64,000 bases of DNA from Stomatobaculum longum (GTDB taxonomy: Bacteria > Bacillota > Clostridia > Lachnospirales > Lachnospiraceae): NCBI GenBank assembly GCA_000242235.1, contig JH590862.1, positions 124,001 through 188,000 on the forward strand, written 5' to 3'. Under the pieces are notes generated by a model. The model was not told where the DNA came from, did no database searches, and worked only from the letters and a program-made list of their open reading frames with translations. Within the stretch, counting starts at the first letter, position 1. Every line of letters starts with the position of its first letter. Of the stretch, positions 33,128 through 41,727 are shown one piece after another. A program made the translations under genes and the position numbers.

Positions 33128-33706
33128 GTGACCATACAGCCGTCTTTTATTCTGAACAGCATTCTGCTCGGCGTCGGACTCGCGATGGATGCCGTCTCGG
33201 TTTCCGTTGCCAACGGACTCGAAGATCCCGGTATATCCCGCAAGAAAAGCTTTGGGATTGCGGGAACCTTTGCCTTTTTCCAGTGGCTCATGCCGATGCT
33301 CGGCTGGTTCTTTGTGACCTTTTTGCTCTCGCTGTTTCGCGTGATTGCGCCCTTTCTGCCCTTTGTCTCCCTTGCTCTTCTCCTCTACATCGGCGGAAAA
33401 CTCGCGCTCGAGGGCATTCGCGGAGACTCGGAGGAGACGCCGGACAGCGGCATCGGCCTGAAGGCGCTGCTCCTCCAGGGCATCGCGACCTCGATCGATG
33501 CCCTCTCGGTCGGCTTTACGCTCGCCTCCTACCGTGCGGCGGAGGCACTGCTCTCCTCGGTCTTAATTGCCCTTACCACCTTTTTCCTCTGTCTCGGCGC
33601 GCTCCACGCCGGAAAGCAGGCCGGCGCCGTCTTAAACCGCCAGGCCAAGGTGATCGGCGGTCTCATTTTAATCATCATCGGGGCGCGCATTTTTATCACC
33701 GGCTGA
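33128..33706 (+). CDS. mntP: Manganese efflux pump MntP
   Basis: A 192-residue protein with six membrane helices that exports Mn2+. The two repeated metal-site motifs are present: LGVGLAMDAVSVSVANGLE in the first half and LLQGIATSIDALSVGFTLA in the second. The length matches the family (about 188). I choose the GTG at 33128 because GGAGG (33117-33121) is well placed; an in-frame ATG at 33023 would lie in the riboswitch. Translation follows the Mn2+ riboswitch and the gene ends at a bidirectional terminator. Confidence 0.95.
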   Translation: MTIQPSFILNSILLGVGLAMDAVSVSVANGLEDPGISRKKSFGIAGTFAFFQWLMPMLGWFFVTFLLSLFRVIAPFLPFVSLALLLYIGGKLALEGIRGDSEETPDSGIGLKALLLQGIATSIDALSVGFTLASYRAAEALLSSVLIALTTFFLCLGALHAGKQAGAVLNRQAKVIGGLILIIIGARIFITG

Positions 33707-33733
33707 ACCCCGAAGCGCCGTTTCACACAACGC

Positions 33734-33775
33734 AAAAAAGGAACCGGAAGGCTTTCGCCTCCCGGTTCCTTTTTT
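33734..33775. terminator. Bidirectional terminator between mntP and rubrerythrin
   Basis: Arms GGAACCGG/CCGGTTCC plus AGGC/GCCT around TTTC, with A6 on the left and T6 on the right. It serves both convergent genes. Confidence 0.92.
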
Positions 33776-33815
33776 GTCAGCGCGATGCTCTTGCTCTGCA
33801 CCCGCCCTGTCCCGA

Positions 33816-34391
33816 TTAATAGTTCTCTGCGAGAATCTCGAAGAATGCCTGCGGGTGCTGGCAGGTCGGACATACCTGCGGTGCCGAAGTGCCGACCACA
33901 ACGTGACCGCAGTTCCGGCAAACCCAGACCTTGACTTCGCTCTTCTTGAAGACTTCCTGCATCTCGACGTTCTTTAAGAGCTTTCTGTATCTCTCCTCGT
34001 GGCGCTTCTCGATTGCGGCGACCATGCGGAACTTCGCTGCGAGCTCCTTAAAGCCCTCTTTTTCCGCCGTCTCGGCGAACTCGACATACATGTCGTTCCA
34101 CTCATAGCTCTCGCCCTCTGCCGCATGGAGGAGGTTCGTCGCCGTGTCCGCAATGCCGTTCAGCTCTTTGAGCCACATCTTTGCATGCGCGTTCTCGTTC
34201 GTTGCGGTCTCCTCAAAGAGAGCGCCGATCTGCTGAAAGCCTTCCTTCTGCGCCGTGGAAGCAAAGAACAGATACTTGGTTCTCGCCATCGACTCGCCGG
34301 CATAAGCCTTCTGCAGGTTCTTCTCGGTCTCAGTGCCTGCGTACTTGGTCTTTACATCGCTACCGCTTGTGATCTTCTTCTCGTCTGCCAT
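33816..34391 (-). CDS. rbr: Rubrerythrin
   Basis: A 191-residue non-haem iron peroxidase that removes H2O2 in anaerobes. The diiron domain carries the ExxH-type ligands ([18 protein letters not shown] and [15 protein letters not shown]). The C-terminal rubredoxin domain has the paired CXXC knuckles (VCRNCG and [13 protein letters not shown]). AGGAGGATATC precedes the ATG. A strong promoter and a palindrome lie upstream, and hcp follows on the same strand further upstream, making an oxygen/NO defence neighbourhood. Confidence 0.97.
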   Translation of the reverse strand: MADEKKITSGSDVKTKYAGTETEKNLQKAYAGESMARTKYLFFASTAQKEGFQQIGALFEETATNENAHAKMWLKELNGIADTATNLLHAAEGESYEWNDMYVEFAETAEKEGFKELAAKFRMVAAIEKRHEERYRKLLKNVEMQEVFKKSEVKVWVCRNCGHVVVGTSAPQVCPTCQHPQAFFEILAENY

Positions 34392-34456
34392 GATATCCTC
34401 CTTATTGTTGTTTCTGCATCTACTGTATCAAATGCATCTGTAATCGTGTCTTCCTT

Positions 34457-34485
34457 ACTATAACAGTTTGTTTCCGGCTTGTAAA
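34457..34485 (-). promoter_or_regulatory. Sigma-A promoter of rubrerythrin
   Basis: On the minus strand: TTTACA (34485-34480), 17-bp spacer, TATAGT (34462-34457). The leader is about 60 nt. The stretch 34392-34797 has no gene; it holds this promoter, the palindrome at 34496 and the hcp terminator. Confidence 0.8.
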
Positions 34486-34495
34486 CAATTAAATC

Positions 34496-34508
34496 AGGAA
34501 TTATTCCT
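34496..34508. promoter_or_regulatory. AGGAAT-T-ATTCCT palindrome upstream of the rubrerythrin promoter
   Basis: A perfect 6-1-6 inverted repeat 11 bp upstream of the -35. The 1-nt centre and AT-rich core recall Fur/PerR-type boxes, but the match to the PerR consensus (TTATAATNATTATAA) is partial, so the binding protein is unknown. Confidence 0.5.
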
Positions 34509-34721
34509 AATTTGTATTTGTCCGGACTAAATCTTTCGACGAAGGTTTTCTTCCTCCGCTCTCTCTTCTCGCCTCTCTGCCGCTCCCTTTTCCGCGCAAC
34601 GTGACAGTCCCGCTTCGCCATGCTTCAGACAGGATATACCTGTCTTTCCCGCACGGTTTCCGCTCATGCTCCCGCTGCGGCGGCTCTGCCTTGCCGAAAT
34701 TTCCTGTGCGCGAAGAATGCA

Positions 34722-34749
34722 GAAAAGACGACGGATCTTAAGTCCGTCG
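34722..34749 (-). terminator. Intrinsic terminator of hcp
   Basis: CGACGGA/TCCGTCG stem (34729-34735 with 34743-34749), followed by TCTTTTC on the minus strand, 48 bp after the stop. Confidence 0.75.
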
Positions 34750-34797
34750 CCTTCTGTCTTAACCAAAGAGGGATTTCTTGGATTTCTGTAGCTTGTT

Positions 34798-36441
34798 TCA
34801 GGCTTCCTTGCCGAAGAAGAGCTCGATATCATCTTCGACGGAGCCGATGCCTGCGATGCCGAAGTTCTTGACCAGGACGTTTGCGACATTCGGGGAGAGG
34901 AAGGCCGGCAGTGTCGGTCCGAGATGGATGTTCTTCACGCCGAGGTAGAGGAGAGCCAGGAGCACGATGACTGCCTTCTGCTCGTACCAAGCGATGTTAT
35001 AAGCAAGCGGAAGCTGATTCACATCGTCGAGGCCGAAGATCTCCTTCAGCTTGAGCGCGATGACTGCCAGAGAGTAGGAGTCGTTGCACTGACCTGCGTC
35101 GAGCACGCGCGGGATACCGCCAATGTCGCCGAGATCCAGCTTGTTGTACTTATACTTCGCGCAGCCCGCGGTCAGAATCACAGCGCCCTTCGGCAACTTC
35201 TTCGCGAACTCCGTGTAGTAGTCGCGGCTCTTTGCTCTGCCGTCGCAGCCCGCCATGACGACGAACTTCGTGATGGCGCCGCTCTTCACCGCATCGACCA
35301 CCTTGTCCGCGAGTGCAAAGACCTGTGCGTGTGCGAAACCGCCGACAATCTTACCGGTCTCAATCTCGGTCGGCGGCGGGCACTGCTTTGCCTGCTCGAT
35401 GATCGGGCTGAAATCCTTGACCTCGCCGTAGGGCGCATCGATGTGCTTGAGGCCCGGGAAGCCGACGCAGCCCGTGGTCCAGACTCTGTCCTTATAGCTG
35501 TCCTTCGGCGGAACCAGGCAGTTCGTGGTCATAAGAATCGGACCGTTGAAGCTCTCGAACTCCTCCTTCTGCTTCCACCAAGCGTTGCCGTAGTTGCCCG
35601 CAAAGTTCGGGTACTTCTTGAAGAACGGATAGTAGTGCGCCGGAAGCATCTCGGAGTGCGTGTAAACATCCACACCCGTACCCTGGGTCTGGTCGAGCAG
35701 CATCTCGAGGTCCTTCAAATCATGGCCGGAAATCAGGATGCCCGGGTTCTTGCGGACGCCGATGTTGACCTCGGTGATCTCCGGGTTGCCGTAAGCGCCG
35801 GTGTTTGCGCCGTCGAGGAGCGCCATGCCTTCGACACCGTACTTACCGGTCTCAAGAGTCAACGCAACGAGATCGTCGACCGTGAGGCTGTCGTCGAGGG
35901 TCTTAGCGAGCGCCTCCTGCAGGAAACGATCCACTTCCTCGTTCTCACGGAGCAGTGCGTTCGCGTGCTTCGTGTATGCCGAGAGACCCTTGAGTCCGTA
36001 GGTGATGAGCTCGCGAAGAGATCTCACATCCTCGTTCTCGGTCGCGAGAACGCCGACTTCCGCCGCTCTCTCCGGGTAAGCGCTCTCCGGAATCTCCTCG
36101 GTCGCAGCCTTCGGCAGCTTCGAAGCATCGGAAAGGTCCTTGCGGAGTGCGTCGCGACATGCGAGCGTTTCCGTGATGCGCTTCTCAATCGCCTTGCGAT
36201 CGAAATTTGCGTTCGTGATCGTGATGAAGAGGTTCATCGACACGAGGTGATTGACCTCGGCCGCAACCGGCTTGCCCTCCGCTCTGAGAGCAGTCGTAAC
36301 CGCAGAGAGACCCTTAGTCACATAAATCAGAAGATCCTGTGCTCTTGCGACATCAAACTTCTTGCCGCAGACACCCTGCACGGTGCAACCCTTGTTGCCC
36401 GCGGTCTCCTGACACTGGAAACAAAACATTTTAGCGTCCAT
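34798..36441 (-). CDS. hcp: Hydroxylamine reductase / hybrid-cluster protein
   Basis: A 547-residue protein with a 4Fe cluster and the hybrid cluster, linked to hydroxylamine or NO detoxification. The N-terminal cysteines [13 protein letters not shown]...GVC bind the cubane. Hybrid-cluster ligands are in [31 protein letters not shown] and [10 protein letters not shown]. The ATG at 36441 is preceded by AGGAGGATATCA; an in-frame ATG at 36528 has no family similarity. A small inverted repeat lies in its leader (36462-36477). Confidence 0.96.
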   Translation of the reverse strand: MDAKMFCFQCQETAGNKGCTVQGVCGKKFDVARAQDLLIYVTKGLSAVTTALRAEGKPVAAEVNHLVSMNLFITITNANFDRKAIEKRITETLACRDALRKDLSDASKLPKAATEEIPESAYPERAAEVGVLATENEDVRSLRELITYGLKGLSAYTKHANALLRENEEVDRFLQEALAKTLDDSLTVDDLVALTLETGKYGVEGMALLDGANTGAYGNPEITEVNIGVRKNPGILISGHDLKDLEMLLDQTQGTGVDVYTHSEMLPAHYYPFFKKYPNFAGNYGNAWWKQKEEFESFNGPILMTTNCLVPPKDSYKDRVWTTGCVGFPGLKHIDAPYGEVKDFSPIIEQAKQCPPPTEIETGKIVGGFAHAQVFALADKVVDAVKSGAITKFVVMAGCDGRAKSRDYYTEFAKKLPKGAVILTAGCAKYKYNKLDLGDIGGIPRVLDAGQCNDSYSLAVIALKLKEIFGLDDVNQLPLAYNIAWYEQKAVIVLLALLYLGVKNIHLGPTLPAFLSPNVANVLVKNFGIAGIGSVEDDIELFFGKEA

Positions 36442-36461
36442 TGATATCCTCCTGTACATCT

Positions 36462-36477
36462 CAGGGCGTCCGCCCTG
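36462..36477. other. Inverted repeat in the hcp leader
   Basis: CAGGGCG-TC-CGCCCTG, a 7-bp inverted repeat 20 bp before the hcp start. It could be an operator for an NO-responsive regulator or a small RNA hairpin near the ribosome binding site. Confidence 0.4.
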
Positions 36478-36534
36478 TTGTTTGCTCTTACTGACAGGAT
36501 TTATGGTATCACGCCGAAACGCTTTCATCCGTTG

Positions 36535-37368
36535 CTATGGCAACGGCTTTTCGCTTTGCTTTGTTCTTTTTTGCATACGCAGCAGAAGAAACAGCAACAC
36601 CGGAACGCAGAGCAGGGAGGCGAGGTTCACGAGAGCCGTCGCCTTTTCGCCGTCAAAGCCGGGCGGCAGCGTCCCCGAAAAATTATTGACAAAGTGCACG
36701 AGATACGGCCAGATGATGTTCCGCGTCTTTGCATAGAGGTAGCCGAGCACCAGCCCAATCAGGAAAGTGTAGACACCCTGCACGAAAATGCCGTGCCAGA
36801 TGCCGAAAAGCAGCGCCGAGATAAAAATTGCGGCGCCCTCTTTTCCGGTATCCCGCTCTACGAAATGAAAGACAAGGCCGCGGAACAGAAGCTCTTCGAC
36901 CATCGGGCCGATAATCGAGACCTCCAGGAGCATCCAGATGTAATCGCCGTTCTCGAAGGCGCCCATCTCCGTGTTAAAGGTCTCATAGCTCGCCTGCAAT
37001 GCCGGAATCGATTTCTGGATGAGCTCCGCGAAATTCAGCCAGAGCAGCGAGACACCGCCGACGCCGAGGCCGATCAGCAACATTTGCAGTGTGCCGCTGA
37101 CCGGGCGCAGTTTGAGAGTCGCAGGTCTCTCCTCGTAATTCCGCTTGACGAGTTTCAGAAGTCCGCTGTAAACAAAGCAGAGCACAAGCGCCGAGCAGAC
37201 ATAGCCGAGATTTTGATTGGCGTCGAGATAGGTCCACGAGACGCCGAGAAACGCGAGCCCACCCTCGGCGAGGAGGGCAAGAATCGCATCGATGTAACTG
37301 TAACTGTAAATTAAGCTTGCCACCAGCAGAACGCGGAGGCCGCTCACCGCTCTCTCTTTTGAAGTCAA
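36535..37368 (-). CDS. CPBP family intramembrane metalloprotease (CAAX-protease-like)
   Basis: A 277-residue membrane protein with about eight hydrophobic segments. The CPBP motifs are seen: EELLFRG (catalytic Glu pair), then FGIWHGIF and YLVHFVNN (metal-binding His). Substrates are unknown; family members process prenylated or bacteriocin-related peptides or take part in immunity. I favour the TTG at 37368, which overlaps the HAD stop and has GAGGTG upstream; an in-frame ATG at 37431 would overlap the HAD gene by 67 bp. Likely translationally coupled to the HAD gene. Confidence 0.85.
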   Translation of the reverse strand: MTSKERAVSGLRVLLVASLIYSYSYIDAILALLAEGGLAFLGVSWTYLDANQNLGYVCSALVLCFVYSGLLKLVKRNYEERPATLKLRPVSGTLQMLLIGLGVGGVSLLWLNFAELIQKSIPALQASYETFNTEMGAFENGDYIWMLLEVSIIGPMVEELLFRGLVFHFVERDTGKEGAAIFISALLFGIWHGIFVQGVYTFLIGLVLGYLYAKTRNIIWPYLVHFVNNFSGTLPPGFDGEKATALVNLASLLCVPVLLFLLLRMQKRTKQSEKPLP

Positions 37369-38144
37369 TGTTCCATCACCTCGCCGACGCCGTTCAGAAT
37401 ATAGTTGGGTCGATAGGGATACTGCTCGCACTCCTCTCGCGTCGTGACACCGGAGAGCACCAGCACCGTCGTGAGGCCGGTCTCAATTCCGGCGATCACA
37501 TCGGTGTCCATGCGGTCACCGATCATGACCGCGTTTTCCGAGTGGACGCCGAGCAGGCGGAGACCTGTCCGCATCATCAGGGGGTTCGGCTTTCCGACAA
37601 AATAGGCCTGCTTGCCGGTCGCGAGCTCAATCGGCGCAATCAGCGCGCGGCAGGCAGGTGCAATACCGCTCTCGGTCGGCCCGGTCAGGTCGTAGTTCGT
37701 GCCGATCAGCTTGGCGCCCGCATTGACGAGGCGTATCGCCTTGGTGATCTGATCCAGATTATAGGAAGAGGACTCTCCGACCACCACATAGTCCGGATTC
37801 ACATCGTTGTAGGTGATGCCCTTGTCGTAGAGCGCATTCAGAACGCCGTGCTCACCGACCACATAGGCCGAACAGCCGGGCGCCTGTCGATTCAGGAAAT
37901 GCGCGGTCGCGAGCGCACTCGTGTAAAAGTGAGACTCATCGACCTCAAGTCCCATGCGCTCCAGTTTCTGCTGCAGCTCCTTCGGCGTGTACTGGCTCGA
38001 ATTCGTGAGAAACAAAAAGTGCTTGTCCTCGCGAAGCATCCACTCCACAAATTCCCGCACGCCCGGCAGAATCCGGTTGCCGTGATAAATCACGCCGTCC
38101 ATGTCGCAGATAAATCCCTCTTTATCCCGCAATGTTGTCTCCAT
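37365..38144 (-). CDS. HAD-IIA family phosphatase (NagD-like)
   Basis: A 259-residue cytosolic HAD hydrolase. Motif I is CDMDGVIYHGN (nucleophile Asp14, acid Asp16), motif II is FLTNSSQYTP, and motifs III/IV appear as GKPNPLM and MIGDRMDTDV. The cap type and length fit NagD/AraL-type sugar-phosphate or nucleotide phosphatases. The substrate cannot be told. It is followed by the CPBP protease gene with a 4-bp overlap. Confidence 0.9.
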   Translation of the reverse strand: METTLRDKEGFICDMDGVIYHGNRILPGVREFVEWMLREDKHFLFLTNSSQYTPKELQQKLERMGLEVDESHFYTSALATAHFLNRQAPGCSAYVVGEHGVLNALYDKGITYNDVNPDYVVVGESSSYNLDQITKAIRLVNAGAKLIGTNYDLTGPTESGIAPACRALIAPIELATGKQAYFVGKPNPLMMRTGLRLLGVHSENAVMIGDRMDTDVIAGIETGLTTVLVLSGVTTREECEQYPYRPNYILNGVGEVMEH

Positions 38145-38166
38145 AATAACTCCTTTCCATATAACA

Positions 38167-38195
38167 ATACCCGCGCACCTTGCATGCGCGGGTAT
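38167..38195 (-). terminator. Hairpin after the DtxR-family gene
   Basis: A perfect 11-bp stem ATACCCGCGCA/TGCGCGGGTAT with a 7-nt loop, 9 bp after the regulator stop. The T-run is poor, so it may be a weak terminator or an mRNA stabiliser. Confidence 0.55.
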
Positions 38196-38203
38196 CTTCT
38201 CGC

Positions 38204-38590
38204 TCAGACGCCCTGTTTCTTGCCCCAGTGCGCCTGCATCTTGTGAAAACTGTCCTCGCTGATCACATGCTCGACCGAGCAGGCCTCCTCTTCGGCGACC
38301 TCCGGTGCAATGCCGATGGACTCGAAGAGTTGGCGGAAGAACTCATGCTTCTCGAATGTCTGTGCCGCCGCCTGCTCCCCGGCCTCGGTGAGCTGAATGC
38401 GCCAGTCCTCGCGGTGAATGTAGCCCTCCTCCTCGAGTTTTTTCAGCGCGACCGAGACACTCGGCTTTGAAAAGTTCATGAGCTCTGCGATGTCAGTGGG
38501 GCGGCAGGCACCCTTCTCCCGGATGATGCGGAGTATGCTCTCCAGATAGTCTTCGCTCGATTTGCCAAGCTCGTGTCTCTCCTGTTTCAT
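38204..38590 (-). CDS. DtxR/MntR-family metal-dependent transcriptional regulator
   Basis: A 128-residue regulator with an N-terminal winged helix (RPTDIAELMNFSKPSVSVALKKLEEEGYI) and a metal-binding dimerisation region. The primary-site motif ACSVEHVIS carries Cys-x2-Glu-His, the DtxR/IdeR arrangement; Bacillus MntR has Glu at the Cys position. There is no SH3 domain. It may sense Fe2+ or Mn2+; mntP lies about 5 kb away but has its own riboswitch. GGAGGTTGC precedes the ATG at 38590. Confidence 0.9.
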   Translation of the reverse strand: MKQERHELGKSSEDYLESILRIIREKGACRPTDIAELMNFSKPSVSVALKKLEEEGYIHREDWRIQLTEAGEQAAAQTFEKHEFFRQLFESIGIAPEVAEEEACSVEHVISEDSFHKMQAHWGKKQGV

Positions 38591-38611
38591 GCAACCTCCT
38601 CTTTCTGATTT

Positions 38612-38647
38612 CAAAAAACCGAAGCCGTGAGACCGGCTCCGGTTTTG
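38612..38647 (-). terminator. Intrinsic terminator of the TPR protein gene
   Basis: AACCGAAGCCG/CGGCTCCGGTT (one G-U pair) with a 6-nt loop and T6 on the minus strand. It separates the accessory cluster from the regulator gene. Confidence 0.88.
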
Positions 38648-38697
38648 TTTCCATTGACTAACAAAATAGCACAGCGCGCCGCGCGCGTCAAGTCACC

Positions 38698-40182
38698 TCA
38701 GTCTTCCCGCTCCTGCTTGTCATAGATGCTGAGCGGATGCGACTCCCTGCGGAACACCCGGGCCGCAAGCCAAGGTAACCCCTCCGCCTCAAAGAAAGCA
38801 CGCATGCAGCGCACGGTCGCATCGAAATCCCAGGCGATGAAGTCCAGATAGCCGCAGAAGAGACCGGTTGCGCCGCCGATGAAGCTGCAGCACTCCGCGC
38901 CCTCGGGCGTCTCCATCCGCGCCTTTGCCCTATCCCGGAGCGCTAAGATTTCCTCCGAGCGATTTTCTCCGCGGAACCCGGAGAGCGGGTAGATGAAGAA
39001 AGCCGCCACCGCACCGTCTGCCTGCAGTGCATCGATCATGCTGTCCTCCTCCTGCAGATACTCACTGACCAGAGTCGGGCAGAGACTTGCGCCCGAGATG
39101 GTGTCGAGCCGGTAGTCGGCGTTCGGGTCTTCGCTCGGATCTAAGCTGTAAAAGGTATAGTTTTCCGCAATGACTTCCGCTGGCGTGATGTCAAGCTTGG
39201 CGCCGCGACGTGAAAGCTCCTCCGGCAGTTCGGAGAGTAGGCAGGACTTTCCCTCGGCGGGCGCCTTCAACACATCGAAGCTACGGATGTAGCGCATATT
39301 GACGAGTTCGCCGAGCAGCTGATCGGTGAGCGTCGTTAAGAGCCACCAGACTCTTCCCTCATCTTCCGTAAGGAGGGGGAGCAGCTTCTCGCAATAGAGC
39401 TTGACCCCGTAGCGGTCTCCCTTTCCCGCCTCGATCCAAACCTGTACGTCCTCGCCCCGAATCGGACCCTCGCCCGCATCGAGCGCGAGACCGCTCATGC
39501 GCTGCCGCCCGACTATGATATTCCAGTGTTCCGCCACTTCCGCGGGCACATAGCGCTGAAAATAGCAGTCCTCGAGAAGCACTTCGATGCTGCCCTCGGG
39601 CGTCAGGATGAGCTCATATTTTTCGCCGTTAAAGCCGAGTTCAAAGGCCTGGTTCTCAAGGGCCTCGCGCAGAATATCGCCGCATTTCTCGATTAACTCA
39701 TCGCCGCGCACATGCTCTGTGTCTTCATCCATGATGCGGCGGAGTTCCGCTTCCTCCGCGGCAAAGCGCTTCCAGACGCTTGCCGTTCTCTCGCGAAAGT
39801 TTTCGGCAAAGCGCGGCAGCGAGATGCGGCGCTCGCAGTCGTCAATGAAATTCTGCGTGTCCTCATCGCCCGGAAGCGCGGCGAGTGCCTCACGGAAGTG
39901 GTGTAAGGCCCTTCCCTCCTGATCCAGATAGTAATAAGCGTAGCCCAGGCGGAAATTCCAACGGTGATCCCCCTCAAAATAGGCCTCGTGGCGCTTTAAG
40001 AGCGAAACCGCCTTCCGAAACAGTTTGCGGTCCGTTGCCTCCGCCACGTTGTTATAAGCGCGCGCAAGTTCGCTGTCGAGTTCCGGCGTTCTCTCTTCCG
40101 CCGGAAGCGCCTCAATCGCATCGACTATTTTTTGATGCTCCCCGTTCTCAAACCACTGCGCACACTGCTGTAACAGATCCAT
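38698..40182 (-). CDS. TPR-containing protein, unknown function
   Basis: A 494-residue cytosolic, acidic protein. The first 110 residues form three TPR-like helical pairs (WNFRLGYAYYYLDQEGRALHH). The rest, rich in Glu and Trp, contains a segment with LLTTLTDQLLGELVNMRYI and no catalytic motif that I can name. It is the last gene of the NADAR/DUF2262 cluster and ends at a terminator. A guess would be a structural or immunity-type partner of the neighbouring proteins. Confidence 0.75.
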   Translation of the reverse strand: MDLLQQCAQWFENGEHQKIVDAIEALPAEERTPELDSELARAYNNVAEATDRKLFRKAVSLLKRHEAYFEGDHRWNFRLGYAYYYLDQEGRALHHFREALAALPGDEDTQNFIDDCERRISLPRFAENFRERTASVWKRFAAEEAELRRIMDEDTEHVRGDELIEKCGDILREALENQAFELGFNGEKYELILTPEGSIEVLLEDCYFQRYVPAEVAEHWNIIVGRQRMSGLALDAGEGPIRGEDVQVWIEAGKGDRYGVKLYCEKLLPLLTEDEGRVWWLLTTLTDQLLGELVNMRYIRSFDVLKAPAEGKSCLLSELPEELSRRGAKLDITPAEVIAENYTFYSLDPSEDPNADYRLDTISGASLCPTLVSEYLQEEDSMIDALQADGAVAAFFIYPLSGFRGENRSEEILALRDRAKARMETPEGAECCSFIGGATGLFCGYLDFIAWDFDATVRCMRAFFEAEGLPWLAARVFRRESHPLSIYDKQERED

Positions 40183-40197
40183 GCCCTTCTCCTTTTC

Positions 40198-41058
40198 TCA
40201 GACCAGTTTGAAATCACAGAGCGCTTCGTGCGCCGTGACTCGTCTTAACTCCTCTCTGACTTCTGTCAACGCAAAGCCGAGCAGGTTTTCCCCCTTCCAC
40301 TTGAGCGGATTTTCCGCTGCCTCTTCATGCTCCGTAAGCCCTATACCCCAGACACGGTCGTAGGGACTGGCCTCAACCAATATTTTATCTCCGGTCGAGA
40401 GCAGAAAGTCGCGTAGTTCCCGGTTCTGACTGAATTTGAGCCAGCTCCCGTTTAATACGATGGCATAGCGAAAGCGCTGCCAGACCGCCTCCTCAAAGCC
40501 TCTCACCTCTCGGCCGAGCGCCTTGATGCGCTTCGGGTCTCTTACGGACAGAATCTCTGCTCTGTGTTCCGCATCACAAAAAAGCGCGGCTTTCTCAGCC
40601 ATCATATATTGTTCCGCGGAGCTAAAGCGCTCGCCCGCGCCGTAAAACTCTGCTTTCCACCACTGGCTGAACGCGCTCTTCGTCACGCTTCCGTCCTTTG
40701 CGGGCTGATGTCCCCAAAAGAAGCAGTACTTTTGCTTTTTTCCGGCGAGCTTCTGTTTTCCGAGCAGCGCCCGCGTATACTTAGGCGCGCCGTCCGGGTT
40801 TCGAATCGCGATACAAAAGTCCCCCCGCTCCAGATACACGGCCCTGTCCTCATCGTCCCACCAGCCGGCCCAGGTAAAGGGCTCCGGGAAGCGCGCGGTA
40901 TATATCTCCCGCTCCTTTTCGCCGAGCGCCTCAAACCATGCCGCAAAGCGGTCCAGGTAATCTTCGCCGCTACCCATGCGCCAGCCGAGACTGTAGCGCT
41001 CATATTCGGGATAGGCGAGCCACGGCGGCGGCATATAGCTTTGTGTCGCTAAGTTCAT
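40198..41058 (-). CDS. NADAR family protein (YbiA-like, DUF1768)
   Basis: A 286-residue protein with a NADAR domain in its C-terminal half: FFWGHQ, AFSQWWKAEFYGAGERFSSA, EQYMMAEKAALF, LKFSQNRELRDFLLSTG and EASPYDRVWGIGL. NADAR enzymes cleave N-glycosidic bonds in riboflavin intermediates, and some remove ADP-ribose from guanosine as antitoxins to DarT1. An N-terminal extension of about 125 residues is not of known type. No DarT-like toxin is visible here. The ATG at 41058 has AAGGAGAAG upstream. Confidence 0.88.
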   Translation of the reverse strand: MNLATQSYMPPPWLAYPEYERYSLGWRMGSGEDYLDRFAAWFEALGEKEREIYTARFPEPFTWAGWWDDEDRAVYLERGDFCIAIRNPDGAPKYTRALLGKQKLAGKKQKYCFFWGHQPAKDGSVTKSAFSQWWKAEFYGAGERFSSAEQYMMAEKAALFCDAEHRAEILSVRDPKRIKALGREVRGFEEAVWQRFRYAIVLNGSWLKFSQNRELRDFLLSTGDKILVEASPYDRVWGIGLTEHEEAAENPLKWKGENLLGFALTEVREELRRVTAHEALCDFKLV

Positions 41059-41092
41059 CTGCGTCTTCTCCTTCTTACTTAAGCCGACGGTT

Positions 41093-41239
41093 TCAATCCC
41101 ACCAGAAATACCAGATTTTCGAGCGACTGAGGCTGTCCGCCAGCGCGCCGAGCGGGTAATCCCCGCCCTGATAGACATCCGGGCAGAAACCGTAGTGTTC
41201 GAGCGCAAGCTCTAACGCGCTGTTCTCCGGCACCGGTGC
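41093..41239 (-). pseudogene. C-terminal remnant of a DUF4253 gene
   Basis: On the minus strand an open stretch reads ALELALEHYGFCPDVYQGG, then LADSLSRSKIWYFWWD and a stop at 41093-41095. This is the typical end of DUF4253 proteins (CPD...W.FWWD). It is interrupted upstream by an in-frame TGA (41242-41240), and no N-terminal part is visible. A GTG at 41233 without a ribosome binding site is the only possible start. I read it as a truncated gene left by a deletion. Confidence 0.75.
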
Positions 41240-41316
41240 TCATTTCCGTTTCCTGCCTTTTCTTTCAGCAAAACTTTGTCCGATGAAAGCGACTTTCTGC
41301 CGCTCCCGGCTCGGCC

Positions 41317-41727
41317 TCAGCAGACTTCGCAAATCGGCTCCGGTACAGGCCGAAACGCTTCATCAAAGGCCACAAAGAGATAGAGCCGTCCCGCAGGTGT
41401 ATCTCCGGCATCGTAGCCGAGCGAAAAGGCGCCGTAACTCTCGCCTTGATCCAGCGCGAGCTCCGTCAGCGGAAGCGCCGCAATCCGCTCCCCCGGGAAA
41501 GCGTTTTGCAGGACAGCACGCGCCTTAAGGTCCAACTCCGGAAGTTCCTCCTTGAGCCGTTTCCAAAAGAGCGCATCGCGCGAGGGCGGCTCTTCCCCGC
41601 TGCCGCCGTCCCGACTGAGATTGAGCATCTGCCCGGCATGAGCGGTCTTACAGCAGAGTCTCGTCCCGCAATTAAAGGCTTCTCCGTTCCAGAGCACGCA
41701 TACCTCATTCCAGCGTAGCTTTCTCAC
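41317..41727 (-). CDS. Hypothetical protein
   Basis: A 136-residue cytosolic protein that I cannot place. The N-terminus has clustered Cys and Trp residues (WNEVCVLWNGEAFNCGTRLCC) and the C-terminus reads YGAFSLGYDAGDTPAGRLYL, ending CEVC. It overlaps the upstream gene by 4 bp (ATGA), which supports real translation. Genes of this kind often sit in immunity-like clusters with DUF4253 and DUF2262 proteins. Confidence 0.7.
   Translation of the reverse strand: MRKLRWNEVCVLWNGEAFNCGTRLCCKTAHAGQMLNLSRDGGSGEEPPSRDALFWKRLKEELPELDLKARAVLQNAFPGERIAALPLTELALDQGESYGAFSLGYDAGDTPAGRLYLFVAFDEAFRPVPEPICEVC

Noticed and set aside
34924-36444. A 506-codon frame antisense to hcp.
   Set aside because: Same codon-bias shadow effect; the sense strand encodes all the hybrid-cluster ligands.
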